In this document: in pieces, positions 37,706 to 50,984 of the stretch
Numbering within the stretch: the first letter of the stretch is position 1
Layout: each line of letters begins with the position of its first letter
Assembly (NCBI GenBank): GCA_949752795.1
Contig: OX457062.1
Location: 90,509,777 to 90,573,776, forward strand
DNA: 64,000 nucleotides
From: Hyperoodon ampullatus
Lineage: Eukaryota > Chordata > Mammalia > Artiodactyla > Ziphiidae
Direction of reading: 5' to 3'
Program-made: the position numbers and the translations under genes
Notes under the pieces: model-generated
Database searches by the model: none
Told to the model about the DNA's origin: nothing
The model's input: the letters and a program-made list of their open reading frames with translations, nothing else

Positions 37706-39083
37706 GAAGGAGAAATAAGGGCTGATGTGTGTGCAGTGCTGGAGAAGGTTATTGGAAGTTCAAGCTCCCCAGGGTCCTGGGGTATCTTCACTCTCTGTGA
37801 GGGACAGATAGGCTGTATCCCCAAGCAATTGTGGGCATAGTCCAGAATTAGCCCAGTGTGTGTGTGTTTCTTGTCTGGAGAGTTAGCACTCCCCCTAATG
37901 GACTCAAATGATTCTGCGCTCTCCTCAGCCTCCTAATGGAAACAAGAATTACCCTAATTTATTTTCCCAACCTATCTTGGTCATCCATTCATCTCTTTGT
38001 CACTAAAGGTGCAGGGTTGTTGTCTTACACATTTCTGTTTGCAAATTGATTAGCATGTGTTTTTTTTCCCAAGGAAAGGCATTTTATTCTGATTAGCATG
38101 GTTTTGGGTGCTCAGTGGTGACTCCGTGAATGAATGAATGCTTTCTTCTTTAGGAGAACCCTAACACCTACCAGTCCCCTCCTCATCACCTTTGCTTCTC
38201 CCAGCTGCTCTAAAATACTCTACAGGTGATTTAAGATCCAGATATTTGCTGAAAAATTCTCCTCGACATGTCAGCATCATTATCACCAGTTACAAGACTT
38301 TGGCTGTGGGCAAGCAAGCCCAAGTCAGAGGCTGAGGATGGGTTTTGTAAAAATGTGACAAAAAAATATAGCAAGAGATTAGATGAGAAAAGCAGGTGGC
38401 ATTTTATTTCCTACCACCAGGTGGCAGACCTTGCCCCATTAATGAGAATTAACCCTGGACTTGAAGCCTGGCCTACTTTTTTCAAATCAGAGCCAGGACA
38501 AAAGGCTGTTTCTCTACTTAAATGACTTGGGAGTTGAGGCAGGGAGAGCAGTTACTTGAAAATACCTTTGTAACTGCTGCTACTCAAGGTACTTGAGTAG
38601 ATCCCTTGAGTTTCCTCAAGGGCTCGCTGAGACATGCTAGTTTTTCCTTCCGGAAAAGAGGTTCACCCTCTTGTAGATGGAAGAAAATGGGTTACTTAAC
38701 TAAGAAAAATGCAAAAAATGTAACTTCAAACCAGAGGTTTCTGGCGCCGCATACACACATGGCAGCCCTGAACGGCTTTAAGCCCCAGTGCTTGGCTTCT
38801 TTTTCCCAGCCTCCATCTGGCAGTCAACCTCTATTTCCTACCACCCGACAGTTCTTTGTTCTCTTGTTCATACTGAATCTTCCTCAAACTAAAAATGAAC
38901 GCTTTATTTTAACTCCGCTCCAGGGTGAAATAGAGTCCAGTCTAGGGCCTTCTTACTAAATTCCAGTTTGCAATCTAATGGACACATGGATGGTCTCTAA
39001 TCTACCCCTCCCTCAGAGAAGCCTCAGTATGTTACAAAACCTAAATCATACAGCAACTTGAGCAAGAGTTACAGACTCACAGC
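37706..39083. other. Intergenic, no element recognised
   Basis: Unique-looking sequence. Open frames at 38,268-38,525 and 38,606-38,959 have no recognisable protein family, no conserved start and no splice context, so they are not called as genes. Confidence 0.35.
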
Positions 39084-39098
39084 AAGAATATACATACA

Positions 39099-39294
39099 GG
39101 GCTTCCCTGGTGGCGCAGTGGTTGAGAGTCCGCCTGCCGATGCAGGGGACACGGGTTTGTGCCCCGGTCCGGGAGGATCCCACATGCCGCGGAGCGGTGC
39201 GATGGCCGCTGAGCCTGCGCGTCCGGAGCCTGTGCTCCGCAACGGGAGAGGCCACAACAGTGACAGGCCGGCGTGCCGCAAAAAAAAAAAAAAA
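39099..39294 (+). mobile_element. CHR-type SINE (internal small deletion)
   Basis: A short-form SINE with a deletion after GCGGAGCGG relative to sister copies. Target duplication AAGAATATACATAC lies at 39,084-39,097 and 39,295-39,308 after the poly-A. Confidence 0.93.
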
Positions 39295-39309
39295 AAGAAT
39301 ATACATACA

Positions 39310-40885
39310 TATGTGTTTGTGTGAAAAAAAAAATATGTGTATATATAATGTCTTACAGGAAGGCTCAATGAATGTTTTGGGAGACAAGCAGGTGAAGATT
39401 CGGTTTTATGCAACTTTTTTTTATCTTAGTTGTATGTGCAACAGATATTGAGAATAGAGTAGTATCCACCACAGTGCCAGGGTCAGAGCAGATCTATACC
39501 TTACACAGAAAACAGGAAGTTGTCTATACCATTGTTAAGGGTCTCTAACACAGGTGAGCTATTACCCTCAGCTCATCAGCTTGCAGCTTCCTCCCTCCCT
39601 TGGCGATGTGCAAATCTCAGGTAATACTGACCATCTTAGATTAAGTAAAACTCACAGCCCAGAGCGCTTCACTGGGCAGTTCCCTACCACTGCAGCAGCT
39701 CCCTTGGTGGCCTAAAATGTTTATAGATATCTGTGCTAAAGACAGAGACTATGAGAAAAAAATAATTGAAACAGTACATATTTGGTTGTTTTGGGGTTTT
39801 TTCTATGTGAATTGTTAACAGAGTCAGTCAAAACATATTTATGGCATGCCTGCAGGGCACATAGCATGGTACTTCACCCCTCATTGAAAATCCATTAAAA
39901 CAATTACCAGGCCATGCTAGGAAACTTTTTTTCACAAAGGAATTTGCTTTAGTTGCTGGGTTAGCAGGAACTAATTTGAGACGCAAAACTAACAACCCCC
40001 TTTGTACTAGAAGTCCTTATGTAAACTGTCACATACTACAAATAATGTATGTGTATTTATTCGTACCTGTGTCTGAGTATATGGACTTAAAAGCTACAAA
40101 CCTAATGGGATAGTGATATAAGGGGAAAATAATTTTAAAAGTTAGTGAATCATCTTCTACTAATGCTGCAAAGTTAAATGTTTACCTGGGAGGTTGTGCC
40201 CTGGTTATAGGCCATTAACGACCATCAAAAAATAAAATCACGTTCACATCTATCACACTTACGGGATGTCATATTGTCTTGACTCTCATACGAAGAAGCT
40301 AGGTTCAAAAAACCCCACTTTTATTGAGATACTGTTGATCAATGCAAATAGTGAGACTCATTCAAACCAACATTTGGTCTTTGAAATTAATTTATAAACA
40401 TAAGGAGATTTCATAAGTTTGTTTATTGCTTTTCCCCACTACTAACTGTAACAACCTTTATTAGCACATGTACATACACACAGTTGGTTCTGTCTTCTTT
40501 CAATTATTTGTTCAACAAGGAATCTTCATTACCTACTTAAGGCACTGAAACAGAACTTACCCCCATATCTTGCAAAGCCCAGGTTATCTAGTAGAGAGAT
40601 GCAGTTTGAGGGAGTTGCGGGGTCTTGTTAATGGTGCCCAGTTGTAGTGGGTGCCCCACCATTGCTATTCCTGTCCCATGTTTCTAGTTCCAAATCTTCT
40701 CTGCAACCAGTGTCCAACCCAAGACCCTCTATTGAATCCCCTCCCTACTTTAGGGCAGAAGGAGAGAGAAAGAGTAGACTTGGGCAGAGGGCCTTACTCT
40801 TAAGAGAAGAACACACTTTCTATCAAATGGTAGAACGGTGGTGACTGACACAAGGAAAGTAATATAGGTTTAAAGCATAAGCTGA
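39310..40885. other. Intergenic, AT-rich, no gene
   Basis: No gene and no confidently named repeat. Short phrases near 40,310-40,350 ('cacttttattgagatactg') suggest a small old L1 3' scrap. Confidence 0.35.
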
Positions 40886-40889
40886 GGTC

Positions 40890-41060
40890 ATACAGTCCCA
40901 GCATCAAAGTTTAGATTCATCATTTACCAGTGATCAGGTTTGGGAAAGTAACTTAACTGCTCTGAGCTAAGGCTAAATATCTCACTTATAACGTGACAAT
41001 AAGATAATGCATGTAGAATGCTTAGTATAGTGTCTACCAGAATGCATCAGTGAATGGAAG
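40890..41060 (+). repeat. MIR-like SINE
   Basis: Decayed MIR wording: 'gatcaggtttgggaaagtaactt', 'actgctctgagctaaggct', 'aagataatgcatgtagaatg', 'cttagtatagtgtctacca'. Confidence 0.6.
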
Positions 41061-41164
41061 TTCTTGGTAGCCACCAAAGCTCTGTGAGAGTAGAAAACTA
41101 CTTCACCTCTGATGCTTCAGGTGGCTTCTGGCCGACCTTCTCCTGTGATCAAGAGATTATGTAT

Positions 41165-41290
41165 GGGGAATTCCCTGGTGGTCCAGTGGTTAGGACTTGG
41201 CGCTTTCATTGCTGGGGCCTGGGTTCAGTCCCTGGTCAGGGAACTAAGATCCTGCAAGCTGCGTGGCCAAATTAAAAAATAATAATAAAA
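41165..41290 (+). mobile_element. CHR-type SINE (short, diverged)
   Basis: Starts GAATTCCCTGGTGGTCCAGT, with a tRNA-like B-box region GGTTCAGTCCCTGG and a tail of AAATTAAAAAATAATAAT, followed by a (GA)n run at 41,299-41,321. Target-site copies are not clear. Confidence 0.8.
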
Positions 41291-41324
41291 TGTAAAAAGA
41301 GAGTGAGAGAGAGAGAGAGAAAAT

Positions 41325-42262
41325 GTATGCACTTGCAATACAGCAGAAAGCTCACTGATCTGTCAGTAAGCCAGGGTACTGAGTGGGAACATTCTCTTTG
41401 GGGAAAAGCTCTGTTTGGGGCTAGGAGTCATAGATGAGCAAGACTCTTTTCTTTTTTTCTAATTATTTTTCTAATTATTTTGGTAGGTTAGTTTGGAACT
41501 TCCAGAGATAGACGCTGAGACAAGGATTAGAGTGCAAGGAGTTTACCTGGGGAAGAGGACCACCAGTAGGGAAATAGAGGTGTTTAAAAAAAAGGAAGGA
41601 GGGCAATAAAGGGTGAGTGTGGGCAACTGGGGTTTCATCCCGTCAGAGAGCCCTGGGAGACGGTGTAGGACACACCTCAGAGCAACCCCACAGGGAAGAG
41701 CAAGGCTGTTGGGATATTTATTTACCAACTCTCCATCATTGGTTAAGATCTGCTTCTGGGAACATTAACTGTTGCAGGCACAGCCATGCAGCAGAATCCT
41801 GGAGGTCTACACTACAGTTTTCCCAGTGGAGCTTGCAAAAACTCTACATGGCATACACATGTACAACTAACACCGCTAGCACCAAGGAATCTACTGGTCA
41901 TAGGGCCAGGCAGCAAGGCCACTTAAATGGTACCCAGAACCTGCTACAGAGTCTGCTCTTGCTCTGGCCCCCCTCATAATGTGTGACCTTTAAAGTCACT
42001 AATACATGGATTGGAGTGGTATTCCCTAACGTGGTATATGCTGTCTCCAAAATCCCAAGAAGCCTACCAGATCTACACCTCCATGTGGTAGGCGGAGCAA
42101 GGTACAGGAACTTGTCCTCAAGCTTGGAGTGGACCTCTTGGGCGTGCCCCAGCCAACCGGACTCTAATAACTACTGATATGGCAGGCACCCCCCAATCAT
42201 TTTAGGGTGTATATCCTCCCTGCTGGTATTCAAGTGATCCAATTAACTCAATGCTATCAAAG
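41325..42262. other. Intergenic, unclassified
   Basis: No gene recognised. The 41,490-42,170 stretch may be an old LTR- or MER-class repeat but I cannot name it. Confidence 0.3.
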
Positions 42263-42274
42263 TAGGGGAACTTT

Positions 42275-42489
42275 ATTTTTTTATTTTTTTGCGGTACGCA
42301 GACCTCTCACTGCTGTGGCCTCTCCCGTTGCGGAGCGCAGGCTCCGGATGTGCAGGCTCAGCAGCCATGGCTCACGGGCCCAGCCGCTCCTCCGCGGCAT
42401 TTGGGATCTTCCCGGACTGGGACATGAACCCGTGTCCCCTGCATCAGCAGGCAGACTCTCAACCACTGCACCACCAGGGAAGCCCAAAA
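42275..42489 (-). mobile_element. CHR-type SINE
   Basis: Minus-oriented complete short form, T-rich at 42,271-42,290. Perfect target duplication TAGGGGAACTTT lies at 42,263-42,274 and 42,490-42,501. Confidence 0.94.
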
Positions 42490-42501
42490 TAGGGGAACTT
42501 T

Positions 42502-43285
42502 GTGGTGTTTCGTGTCACATATACCAAGACAATCAAGGTCTCTGGGGGCAATAATTTGGAGCTACTGTGGGAAAGCATCCTTAAGAATCTCAGAAGCCCT
42601 TGCTGAGAGTCCTTTAGGCATTAACCTTAAATCATTCAGGATTCTTAACAAAGGTTCTCACAGCCACACCCTTGATTTGATTTTTGGCCTCGGATTCTTT
42701 TAATGCTGAGAAATATTAGTGAGCTGGGAAAACAGGGGATAAGAGACAGTTATATCAGCCAAACCAGCAAATCCTTGTGCTTCTGCATCTCCTCCAGATT
42801 CTGCTTGTACATTGCATGGTGCCTTCTTTCACTCACCCTTCTCTTCCTGTGCGTTATTATACTCCGATAGAAGAAACCAAATGACACTTTCAACATTCTG
42901 TCTGGAGATCTCTTTATCGTATATTTTAAAGTTTATTAGGTATATTTCTTATCTTTCAAGTTTCCACGGGCAACATTTTGCCAATTATTCCATCACACAT
43001 AACACGTGTTGTCCTTTCTCTAGCCTCTAATAACTATTTTCTTGCTGCTTTCTCAGCCTCCAGCAACTCTTTGTTCACCATTCCTCCAGGCTTTGCTAAC
43101 AGCGTCTTTGGTGTTTTTCCAGCTTCTAACCACCAACTGGTCCAAGGGCAGAATTCCAAGGGCATGAGAGGTTAGGCTCTGGAACCCTTCTGCTACATTT
43201 TATTGCAAGCAAGCCCCAGGGCCATTCCAGATTCAAAGAGTGGGGGAAACAGATTCATCTCTTAATGGAAAGCATTGTAAAATAT
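42502..43285. other. Intergenic, no element recognised
   Basis: AT-rich sequence without coding signal or a nameable repeat. Confidence 0.3.
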
Positions 43286-43690
43286 TGTGACAGTGTTTTT
43301 CAATATACAGCAGACATCTTTACACTAACCAATGGATACATTTTTAGAATAAATTCCTGAAAGTGAACTTGCTGAGTCAAATGCAAATATGCATTTGTAA
43401 AATGTTGCCAAGCCCCCTTCACAGAGGTTATACCAATTTTGAATCTCCCCAGCAACCTAAGAGGGTGCCAGATGAGGTTTCCCCAGATCTCACAACACAA
43501 TGTGTTATCCAAATATTTTTCTCTGCCAATCTGACAGGTAAAAATGACATCTTCTTGTAGTTTTAATTTGTATTTTGCATATTATGAGTGAGATTGGGAA
43601 TATTTTATTTACTTAAGAGCCAATTGGATTTTTTTCTTGAAACTGACTATTCGTATGTTTGCCATTTTCCATTTGGTTTGTAGGCTTGGC
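43286..43690 (-). repeat. Old LINE-1-like fragment
   Basis: Reverse-oriented L1 3'-region style: 'ttagaataaattcctgaaagt', 'cttgctgagtcaaatgcaa', 'gttgccaagcccccttcac', 'attatgagtgagattggg'. Degenerate, limits approximate. Confidence 0.5.
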
Positions 43691-44798
43691 TTATCATCTT
43701 TCAATGCACTCAAGAACTTGGGTATGTTAGTAGTGTGATACAATTCTGGGACAGGCTCTCTCAAGTCTTTGAACTGAAAGTTTCCTTACATACCTAATTT
43801 TGGTCTTTCTGAGGGTAACGAATTCTCTCCTCCCCTGGGAAAGGCCAATAGTATGAGACCATTATGAGCTCTAAGGGAATATGTGGTTCTCTAACTGGCG
43901 AAGACCTGGGTTTCTAGAGATGTTTCCCCAAATTTCACTACCCCCAGAGAAGAAAGTCACATATGTTGAAGAGGATCCTGAGTCCTAAGTCTGGAGGAAC
44001 CTAGCTGCTTCAATTTCCTAACAAGGGCTTAGGCAGAACTGACCATAAAGATAACCCTGCTTATGTGTTATAATTGGCTTATGTGTTATAATTGACTAGT
44101 TTGTGGGTCCTACTGTAAAGAGTTCTGTGTTGAAGTAGAACATCTGTGTTTGAGTCTAGTGACCTTGGACAAGTGTCTCCCTTTCACTTCAGTTTCTTTG
44201 CTTCTAAAAGGAGGATGATATTACCTGTTTAGAAACTCAGATTTGAAATTTGCCAAGGCAAGTTGTACAAATATGTGGTGTTATGATGTTTACCTAGAGC
44301 CACTGGGTACCATCCAGGATCTAATGCAGGCTGTGGAAACTCAGTAGTTCTAAACCATCATTGCCTGCAGGACACCACTATTTCTCGCCACCTGAGATAC
44401 TAGATATTGTTGCCTAAATTCTTCTGATGCTACTGTTAGAGCCAACTGAGGTTAAGAGCAAAAACCTCCAGACTGCCAAGTGTGCCTGAGACTAGGCACC
44501 AACTGCAAGTTCAGGGATCCCTAGGGCCACCCTTACTTCAGACCAGCTGGCTACAAATTAGGAAGCTTCCATGACCACCTTCAGGTTCCATCCTTTGCTA
44601 CAATGACTCACTGGACTCAGGACTTATGACGGTAGTTTTGTTATAATAAAAGGATACAAATTAGAACCAGTCAAAGGAAGAGATACATATGGCAGAATGT
44701 AGAACTGAGAGGGTTCCAAATACAAACATTTGTGTCCTCAAGAATGAGTTTCTCTCATGGCTTCAATGTGTGGTAATATGCAGAATATTGCCAACATA
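43691..44798. other. Intergenic, no element recognised
   Basis: No gene. Contains an 18-bp tandem duplication (CTTATGTGTTATAATTG-type) at about 44,060-44,095. Confidence 0.35.
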
Positions 44799-46181
44799 AG
44801 AAGCTCATCCACACCAGTCCCTCCCATCAGGAAGCTTGCACAAGCCTCTTAGATAGCCTCATCCACCAGAGAGCAGACAGCAGAAGCAAGAAGAACTACA
44901 ATTCTGCAGCCTGTGGAAGGGAAACCACATTCACAGAAAGACAGACAAAATGAAAAGGCAGAGGACTTTGTACCAGATGAAGGAACAAGATAAAACCCCA
45001 GAAAAACAATGAAATGAAGTGGAGATAGGCAGCTTTCCAAAAAAAAAATTCAGAATAATGATAGTGAAGATGATCCAGGACCTCGGAAAAGGAATGGAGG
45101 CAAAGATCGAGAAGAAGCAAGAAATGTTTAACAAAGAACTACTAGAATTAAAGAACAAACAAATAGAGTTGAACAATACAATAACTGAAATGAAAAATAC
45201 ACTAGAAGGAATCAATACCAGAATAACTGAAGCAGAAGAACGGATAAGAGACCTGGAAGACAGAATGATGGAATTCACTGCTACGGAACAGAATAAAAAA
45301 AAAGAATGAAAAGAAATGAAGACAGCCTAAGAGACCTCTGGGACAACATTAAACACAGCAACATTCGCATTATAAGGGTCCCAGAAGGAGGAGAGAGAGA
45401 GAGAAAGGACCTGAGAAAATATTTGAAGAGATTATAGTCGAAAACTTCCCTAACATGGGAAAGGAAGTAGCCACCCAAGTCCAGGAAGTGCAGAGAGACC
45501 CAGGCAGGATAAACCCAAGGAGAAACACACCAAGAGACATAGTAATCAAATCGACAAAAATTAAAGACAAAGAAAAATTATTGCAAGCAACAAGGGAAAA
45601 ATGACAAATAACATACAAGGGAACTCCCATAAGGTTAACAGCTGATTTCTCAGCAGAAACTCTACAAACCAGAAGGGAGTGGCATGATATATTTAAAGTG
45701 ATGAAAGGGAAGAACCTACAACCAAGATTACTCTACCCAGCAAGGATTTCATTCAGATTTGATGGAGAAATCAAAAGCTTTACAGACAAGCAAAAGCTAA
45801 GAGACTTCAGCACCACCAAACCAGCTCTACTACAAATGCTAAAGGAACTTCTCTAAGTGGGAAACACAAGAGAAGAAAAGGACCTACAAAATAAACCCGT
45901 AAAATTAAGCAAATGGTAATAGGAACATATATATCGATAATTACTTTTAACATGAATGGATTAAATTCTCCAACCAAAAGACACAGGCTTGCTGAATGGA
46001 TACAAAAACAAGCCCCATATATATATGCTGTCTACAAGAGACCCACTTCAGACCTAGGGACACATACAGACTGAAAGTGAGGGGCTGGAAAAAGATATTC
46101 CATGCAAAAGGAAATCAAAAGAAAGCTGGAGTAACAATATCCATATCAGATAAAATAGGCTTTAAAATAAAGACTGTTATA

Positions 46182-46403
46182 GGGCTTCCCTGGTGGCGCA
46201 ATGGTTGAGAGTCTGCCTGCCGATGCAGGCCATGCGGGTTCGTGCCCCGGGCCAGGAAGATCCCACATACCGCGGAGCGGCTGGGCCCGTGAGCCATGGC
46301 CGCCGAGCCTGCACGTCCAGAGCCTGTGCTCCGCAACGGGAGAGGCCACAACAGTGAGAGGCCCGTGTACCGCAAAAAAAAAAAATAAATAAAAAAAATA
46401 AAT
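46182..46403 (+). mobile_element. CHR-type SINE nested in L1 ORF2 (endonuclease region)
   Basis: Complete short-form SINE with an (AAAT)n-type tail. Target duplication AAAATAAAGACTGTTA lies at 46,165-46,180 and 46,404-46,419. Confidence 0.94.
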
Positions 46404-47409
46404 AAAATAAAGACTGTTACAATAGACAAGTAAGGACAATACATAATGATCAAGGGATCAATCCAAGAAGAAGATATAACAATTATAAATATATATGTAC
46501 ACAAGATAGGAACACCTCAATACATAAGGCAACTGCTAACAGCTATAAAAGAGGAAATCAACAGTAACACAATAATAGTGGGGGACTTTAACACCTCACT
46601 TACACCAATGGACAGATCATCCAAAATGAAAATAAAAAAGGAAACAGAAGCTTTAAATGACACAATGGACCAGATAGATTTAATTGATATTTATAGGACA
46701 TTCCATCCAAAAACAGCAGATTACACTTTCTTCTCAAGTGCGCATGGAACATTCTCCAGGATAGATCACTTCTTGGGTCACAGATCAAACCTCAGTAAAT
46801 TTAAGAAAATTGAATCATATCTAGCATCTCTTCTGACCACAATGCTGTGAGATTAGAAATCAATTACAGGAAAAAAAAGTAAAAAACACAAACACATGGA
46901 GGCTAAACAATACATTACTAAATAACCAACAGATCACTGAAGAAATCAAAGAGAAAATCAAAAAATACCTAGAGACAAATTATAATGAAAACACGATGAT
47001 CCAAACCTATGGGATGCAGCAAAAGCCGTTCTAAGAGGGAAGTTTATAGCAGTACAAGCCTACCTCAAGAAACAAGAAAACTCTCAAATAAACAATCTAA
47101 AGGAACTAGAGAAAAGAGAACAAACAAAACCCAAAGTTAGTAGAAGGAAAGAAATCATAAAGATCAGAGCACAAATAAATGAAATAGAAACAAAGAAAAC
47201 AATAGCAAAGATCAATAAAATTAAAAGCTGGTTCTTTGAGAATAAGCAAAATTGATAAAACTTTAGCTGGACTCATCAAGAAAAGAGGGAGATGACTCAA
47301 ATCAATAAAATTAGAAATGAAAAAGGAGAAGTTACAATGGACACCGCAGAAATACAAAGCATCCTAAGAGACTACTACAAGCAACTCTATGCCAACAAAA
47401 TGGAAAACC

Positions 47410-47624
47410 TGGGCTTCCCTGGTGGTGCAGTGGTTGAGAGTCTGCCTGCCGATGCAGGGGACATGGGTTCATGGCCCGGTCCGGGAAGATCCCACATGCC
47501 ACGGAGTGGCTAGGCCTGTGAGCCATGGCCGCTGAGCCAGCGCGTCCGGAGCCTGTGCTCTGCAATGGGAGAGGCCACAACAGTGAGAGACCCGTGTACT
47601 GCAAAAAAAAAAAAAAAAAAAAAA
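47410..47624 (+). mobile_element. CHR-type SINE nested in L1 ORF2 (before the RT domain)
   Basis: Complete short-form SINE with a 23-nt poly-A. Flanked by GGAAAACCTGG at 47,402 and GGACAACCTGG at 47,625. Confidence 0.92.
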
Positions 47625-48140
47625 GGACAACCTGGAAGAAATGGACAAATTCTTAGAAGGTATAAACTTCCAAGACTGAACCAGGAAGAAACAGAAAATA
47701 TGAACAGACCAATCACAAGTAATGAAATTGAAACTGTGATTTAAAATCTTCCAACAAACAAAAGTCCAGGACCAGATGGCTTCACAGGTGAATTCTATCA
47801 AACATTTAGAGAAGCGCTAACACCCATCTTTCTCAAACTCTTCCAAAAATTTACAGTGGAAGGAACACCCAAACTCATTCTATGAGGCCACCATCACCCT
47901 GATACCAATACCAGACAAAGATACTACAAAAAAGAAAATTACAGACCAATATCACTGATGAATATAGATGCAAAACTAGTCAACAAAATACTAGCAAACA
48001 GAATCCAACAATGCATTAAAAGGATGGTACACCATGATCAAGTGGGATTCATCCCAGGGATGCAAGGATTCTTCAATTTACGCAAATCAATTAATGTGAT
48101 ACACTATGTTAACACATTGAAGAATAAAAACAATATGATC

Positions 48141-48499
48141 AGGCTTTCCTGGTGATGCAGTGGTTAAGAATCCTCCTGCCAATGCAGGAGACAAGGGTTC
48201 GAGCCCTGGTCCAGGAAGATCCCACATGCTGCAGAGCAGCTAAGCCTGTGTGCCACAACTACTGAGCCTGTGCTCTAGAGCCCTCGAGCCACAACTACTG
48301 AGCCCGTGTGCCAGAACTACTGAAGCCTGTGTGCCTAGAGCCCATGCTCCACAGCAAGAGAAGCCACCGCAATGAGAAGCCTGTGTACCACAAACGAAGA
48401 ATAGGCCCCCACTTGCCGCAACTAGAGAAAAGCCTGCAAGCAGCAGCGAAGACAGAATGCAGCCAAAAATAAATTTAAAAATTTATTAAAAAAAACAGC
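48141..48499 (+). mobile_element. CHR-type SINE (long form) nested in L1 reverse transcriptase
   Basis: A long-form copy of about 350 bp with B-box GGTTCGAGCCC and an expanded set of GCCACAACTACTGAGCC units (one extra). Flanking CAATATGATCA (48,131) and CAACATATGATCA (48,498) mark the target site. Confidence 0.9.
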
Positions 48500-50809
48500 A
48501 ACATATGATCATCTCAATAGATGCAGAAAAAGCTTTTGACAAAATTCAACACCCATTTATGATAAAAACTCTCCAGAAAATGGGCATAGAGGGAACCTAC
48601 CTCTACATAATAATGGCCATATATGACAAACCCACAGCAAACATCATTCTCAATGGTGAAAAACTGAAAGCATTTCCTCTAAGTTCAGGAACAAGACAAG
48701 GATGTCCACTCTTGCCACTATTATTCAACATACTTTTGGAAGTCCTAGCCATGGAAATCAGAGAAGAAAAAGAAATAAAAAGAATACAAATTGGAAAAGA
48801 AGAAGTAAAACTGTCACTGTTTTACTATACATAGAGAATGACATGATACTATACATAGAGAATCCTAAAGATGTCACTAGAAAATTACTAGAGCTAATCA
48901 ATGAATCTGGTAAAGTTGCAGGATACAAAATTAATGCACAGAAATCTCTTGCATTCCTATACACTAATGATGAAAAATCTGAAAGAGAAATTAAGGTAAC
49001 ACTCCCATTTACCATTGCAACAAAAAGAATAAAATACCAAGGAATAAACCTACCTAAGGAGACAAAAGACCTGTATGCAGAAAACTATAAGACACTATGA
49101 AAGAAATTAAAGATGATACCAAGAGATGGAGAGATATACCAACAGATGGAGAGATATACCATGTTCTTGGATTGGAAGAATCAATATTGTGAAAATGAGT
49201 GTACTACCCAAACCAATCTACAGATTCAATGCAGTCACTATCAAATTACCAATGGCATTTTTTACAGAACTAGAACAAAAAATCTTAAAATTTGTATGGA
49301 GACACAAAAGACCCCGAATAGCCAAAGCAGTCTTGAGGGAAAAAAACGGAGCTGGAGGAATCAGACTCGCTGACTTCAGACTATACTACAAAGTTACAGT
49401 AATCAAGACAATATAGTACTGGCAGAAAAACAGGAATATAGATCAATGGAACAGGATAGATAGCCCAGAGATAAAACCACACACCTATGCTCAACTAATC
49501 TACGACAAAGGAGGCAAGGATATCAATGGAGAAAAGACAGTCTCTTCAATAAGTGGTGCTGGGAAAACTGGACAGCTACGTGTAAAAGAATGAAATTAGA
49601 ACACTCCCTAACACCATACACAAAAATAAACTCAAAATGGATTAGAGGCCTAAATATAAGACTGGACACTGTAAAACTCTTAGAGGAAAACATAGGAAGA
49701 ACACTCTTTGACATAAATCACAGCAAGATCTTTTTTGATCCACCTCCTAGAGTAATGGAAATAAAAACAAAAATAAACAAATGGGACCTAATGAAACTTA
49801 AAAGCTTTTGCAAAGCAAAGGAAACTACAAACAACACGAAAAGACAACCCTCAGAATGGGAAAAGATATTTGTAAATGAATCAATGGACAAAGGATTGAT
49901 CTCCAAAATATATAAACAGCTCATGCAGCTCAATATTAAAAAAACAAACAGCGCAGTCCAAAAATGGGCAGAAGACCTAAATAGACATTTCTCCAAAGAA
50001 GACATACAGATGGACAAGAAGCACATGAAAGCTGCTCAACATCACTAATTATTAGAGAAATGCAAATCAAAACTACAGTGAGGTATCACCTCACACCAGG
50101 TAGAATGGGCATCATCAGAAAATCTACAAACAACAAATGCTGGAGAGGGTGTGGAGAAAAGGGAACCCTCTTGCACTGTTGGTGGGAATGTAAATTGATA
50201 CAGCCACTATGGAGAACAGTATGGAGGTTTCTTAAAGACCTAAAAATAGAATTACCATATGACCCAGCAATCCCACTACTGGGCTTATACCCAGAGAAAA
50301 CCATAATTCAAAAAGACACATGCACCCCAATGTTCATTGCAGCACCGTTTAAAATAGCCAGGTCATGGAAGCAACCTAAATGCTCATCAACAGACGAATG
50401 TATAAAGAAGATGAGGTACACATATACAATGGACTATTACTCAGCCATAAAGAGGAACGAAATTGGGTCATTTTTAGAGATGTGGATGTATCTAGAGAGT
50501 GTCATACAGAGTGAAATAAGTCAGAAAGAGAAAAAGAAATATGTATATTAATGCATATATGTGGAATCTAGAAAAATGGTACAGATGAACTGGTTTGCAA
50601 GGCAGAAACAGTGACATAGATGTAGAGAACAAACATATGGACACCAAGGGGGGAAAGACAGGGGGATGAACTGGGAGATTGGAATTGACATATATACACT
50701 AATATGTATAAAATAGATAAGTAATAAGAACCTGCTGTATAAAAAAAATAAATAAAATAAAAGTCAAAAAAACATTCAGAGAAAAAAGAAGTTCATCCAC
50801 ATGCTTTGT

Positions 50810-50975
50810 ATATTCAAGAAACAGGAAGAAGGTTGGTGTGACCGGAGCTGGGAGCAGCAATAGGAGATGAGGTCAGAGAGGTAACTGGATGGAAGCAGGA
50901 AGACCACTTAAGCAGTTCTCTAAATAATCTAGGCAAGAGATAATGGTGACTTGGAACTAATATTACTGATATATT
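50810..50975. repeat. Ancient repeat fragment, same family as the 54.2-56.5 kb element
   Basis: Wording 'aggaagaaggttggtgtga', 'ggatggaagcaggaagacc', 'ataatctaggcaagagataatgg' parallels the split repeat at 54.2-56.5 kb. Family not assigned. Confidence 0.4.
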
Positions 50976-50984
50976 ATTTCACTA

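Larger units (their letters stand above)
44815..50786 (+). mobile_element. LINE-1, 5'-truncated in the 5' UTR, decayed, with three nested SINEs
   Basis: An L1 of about 5.2 kb once the nested SINEs are subtracted. It begins inside the 5' UTR, keeps an ORF1 remnant (from about 44,949; coiled-coil stretch at 45,019-45,309; RNA-binding and C-terminal parts to about 45,855 in shifting frames), an ORF2 remnant (about 45,943-50,551; endonuclease, reverse transcriptase and C-terminal cysteine-containing region) and a 3' UTR with A-rich tail. Target-site copies AGAAGCTCATCCACAC (44,799-44,814) and AGAAGTTCATCCACAT (50,787-50,802) match at 14 of 16 positions. Frameshifts and stops break both frames, so it cannot mobilise itself. 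SINEs at 46,182, 47,410 and 48,141 inserted later. Confidence 0.95.

Noticed and set aside
45996..50551. L1 ORF2 segments as functional reverse transcriptase
   Set aside because: Stops, frameshifts and three SINE insertions break the frame; it is a dead element.
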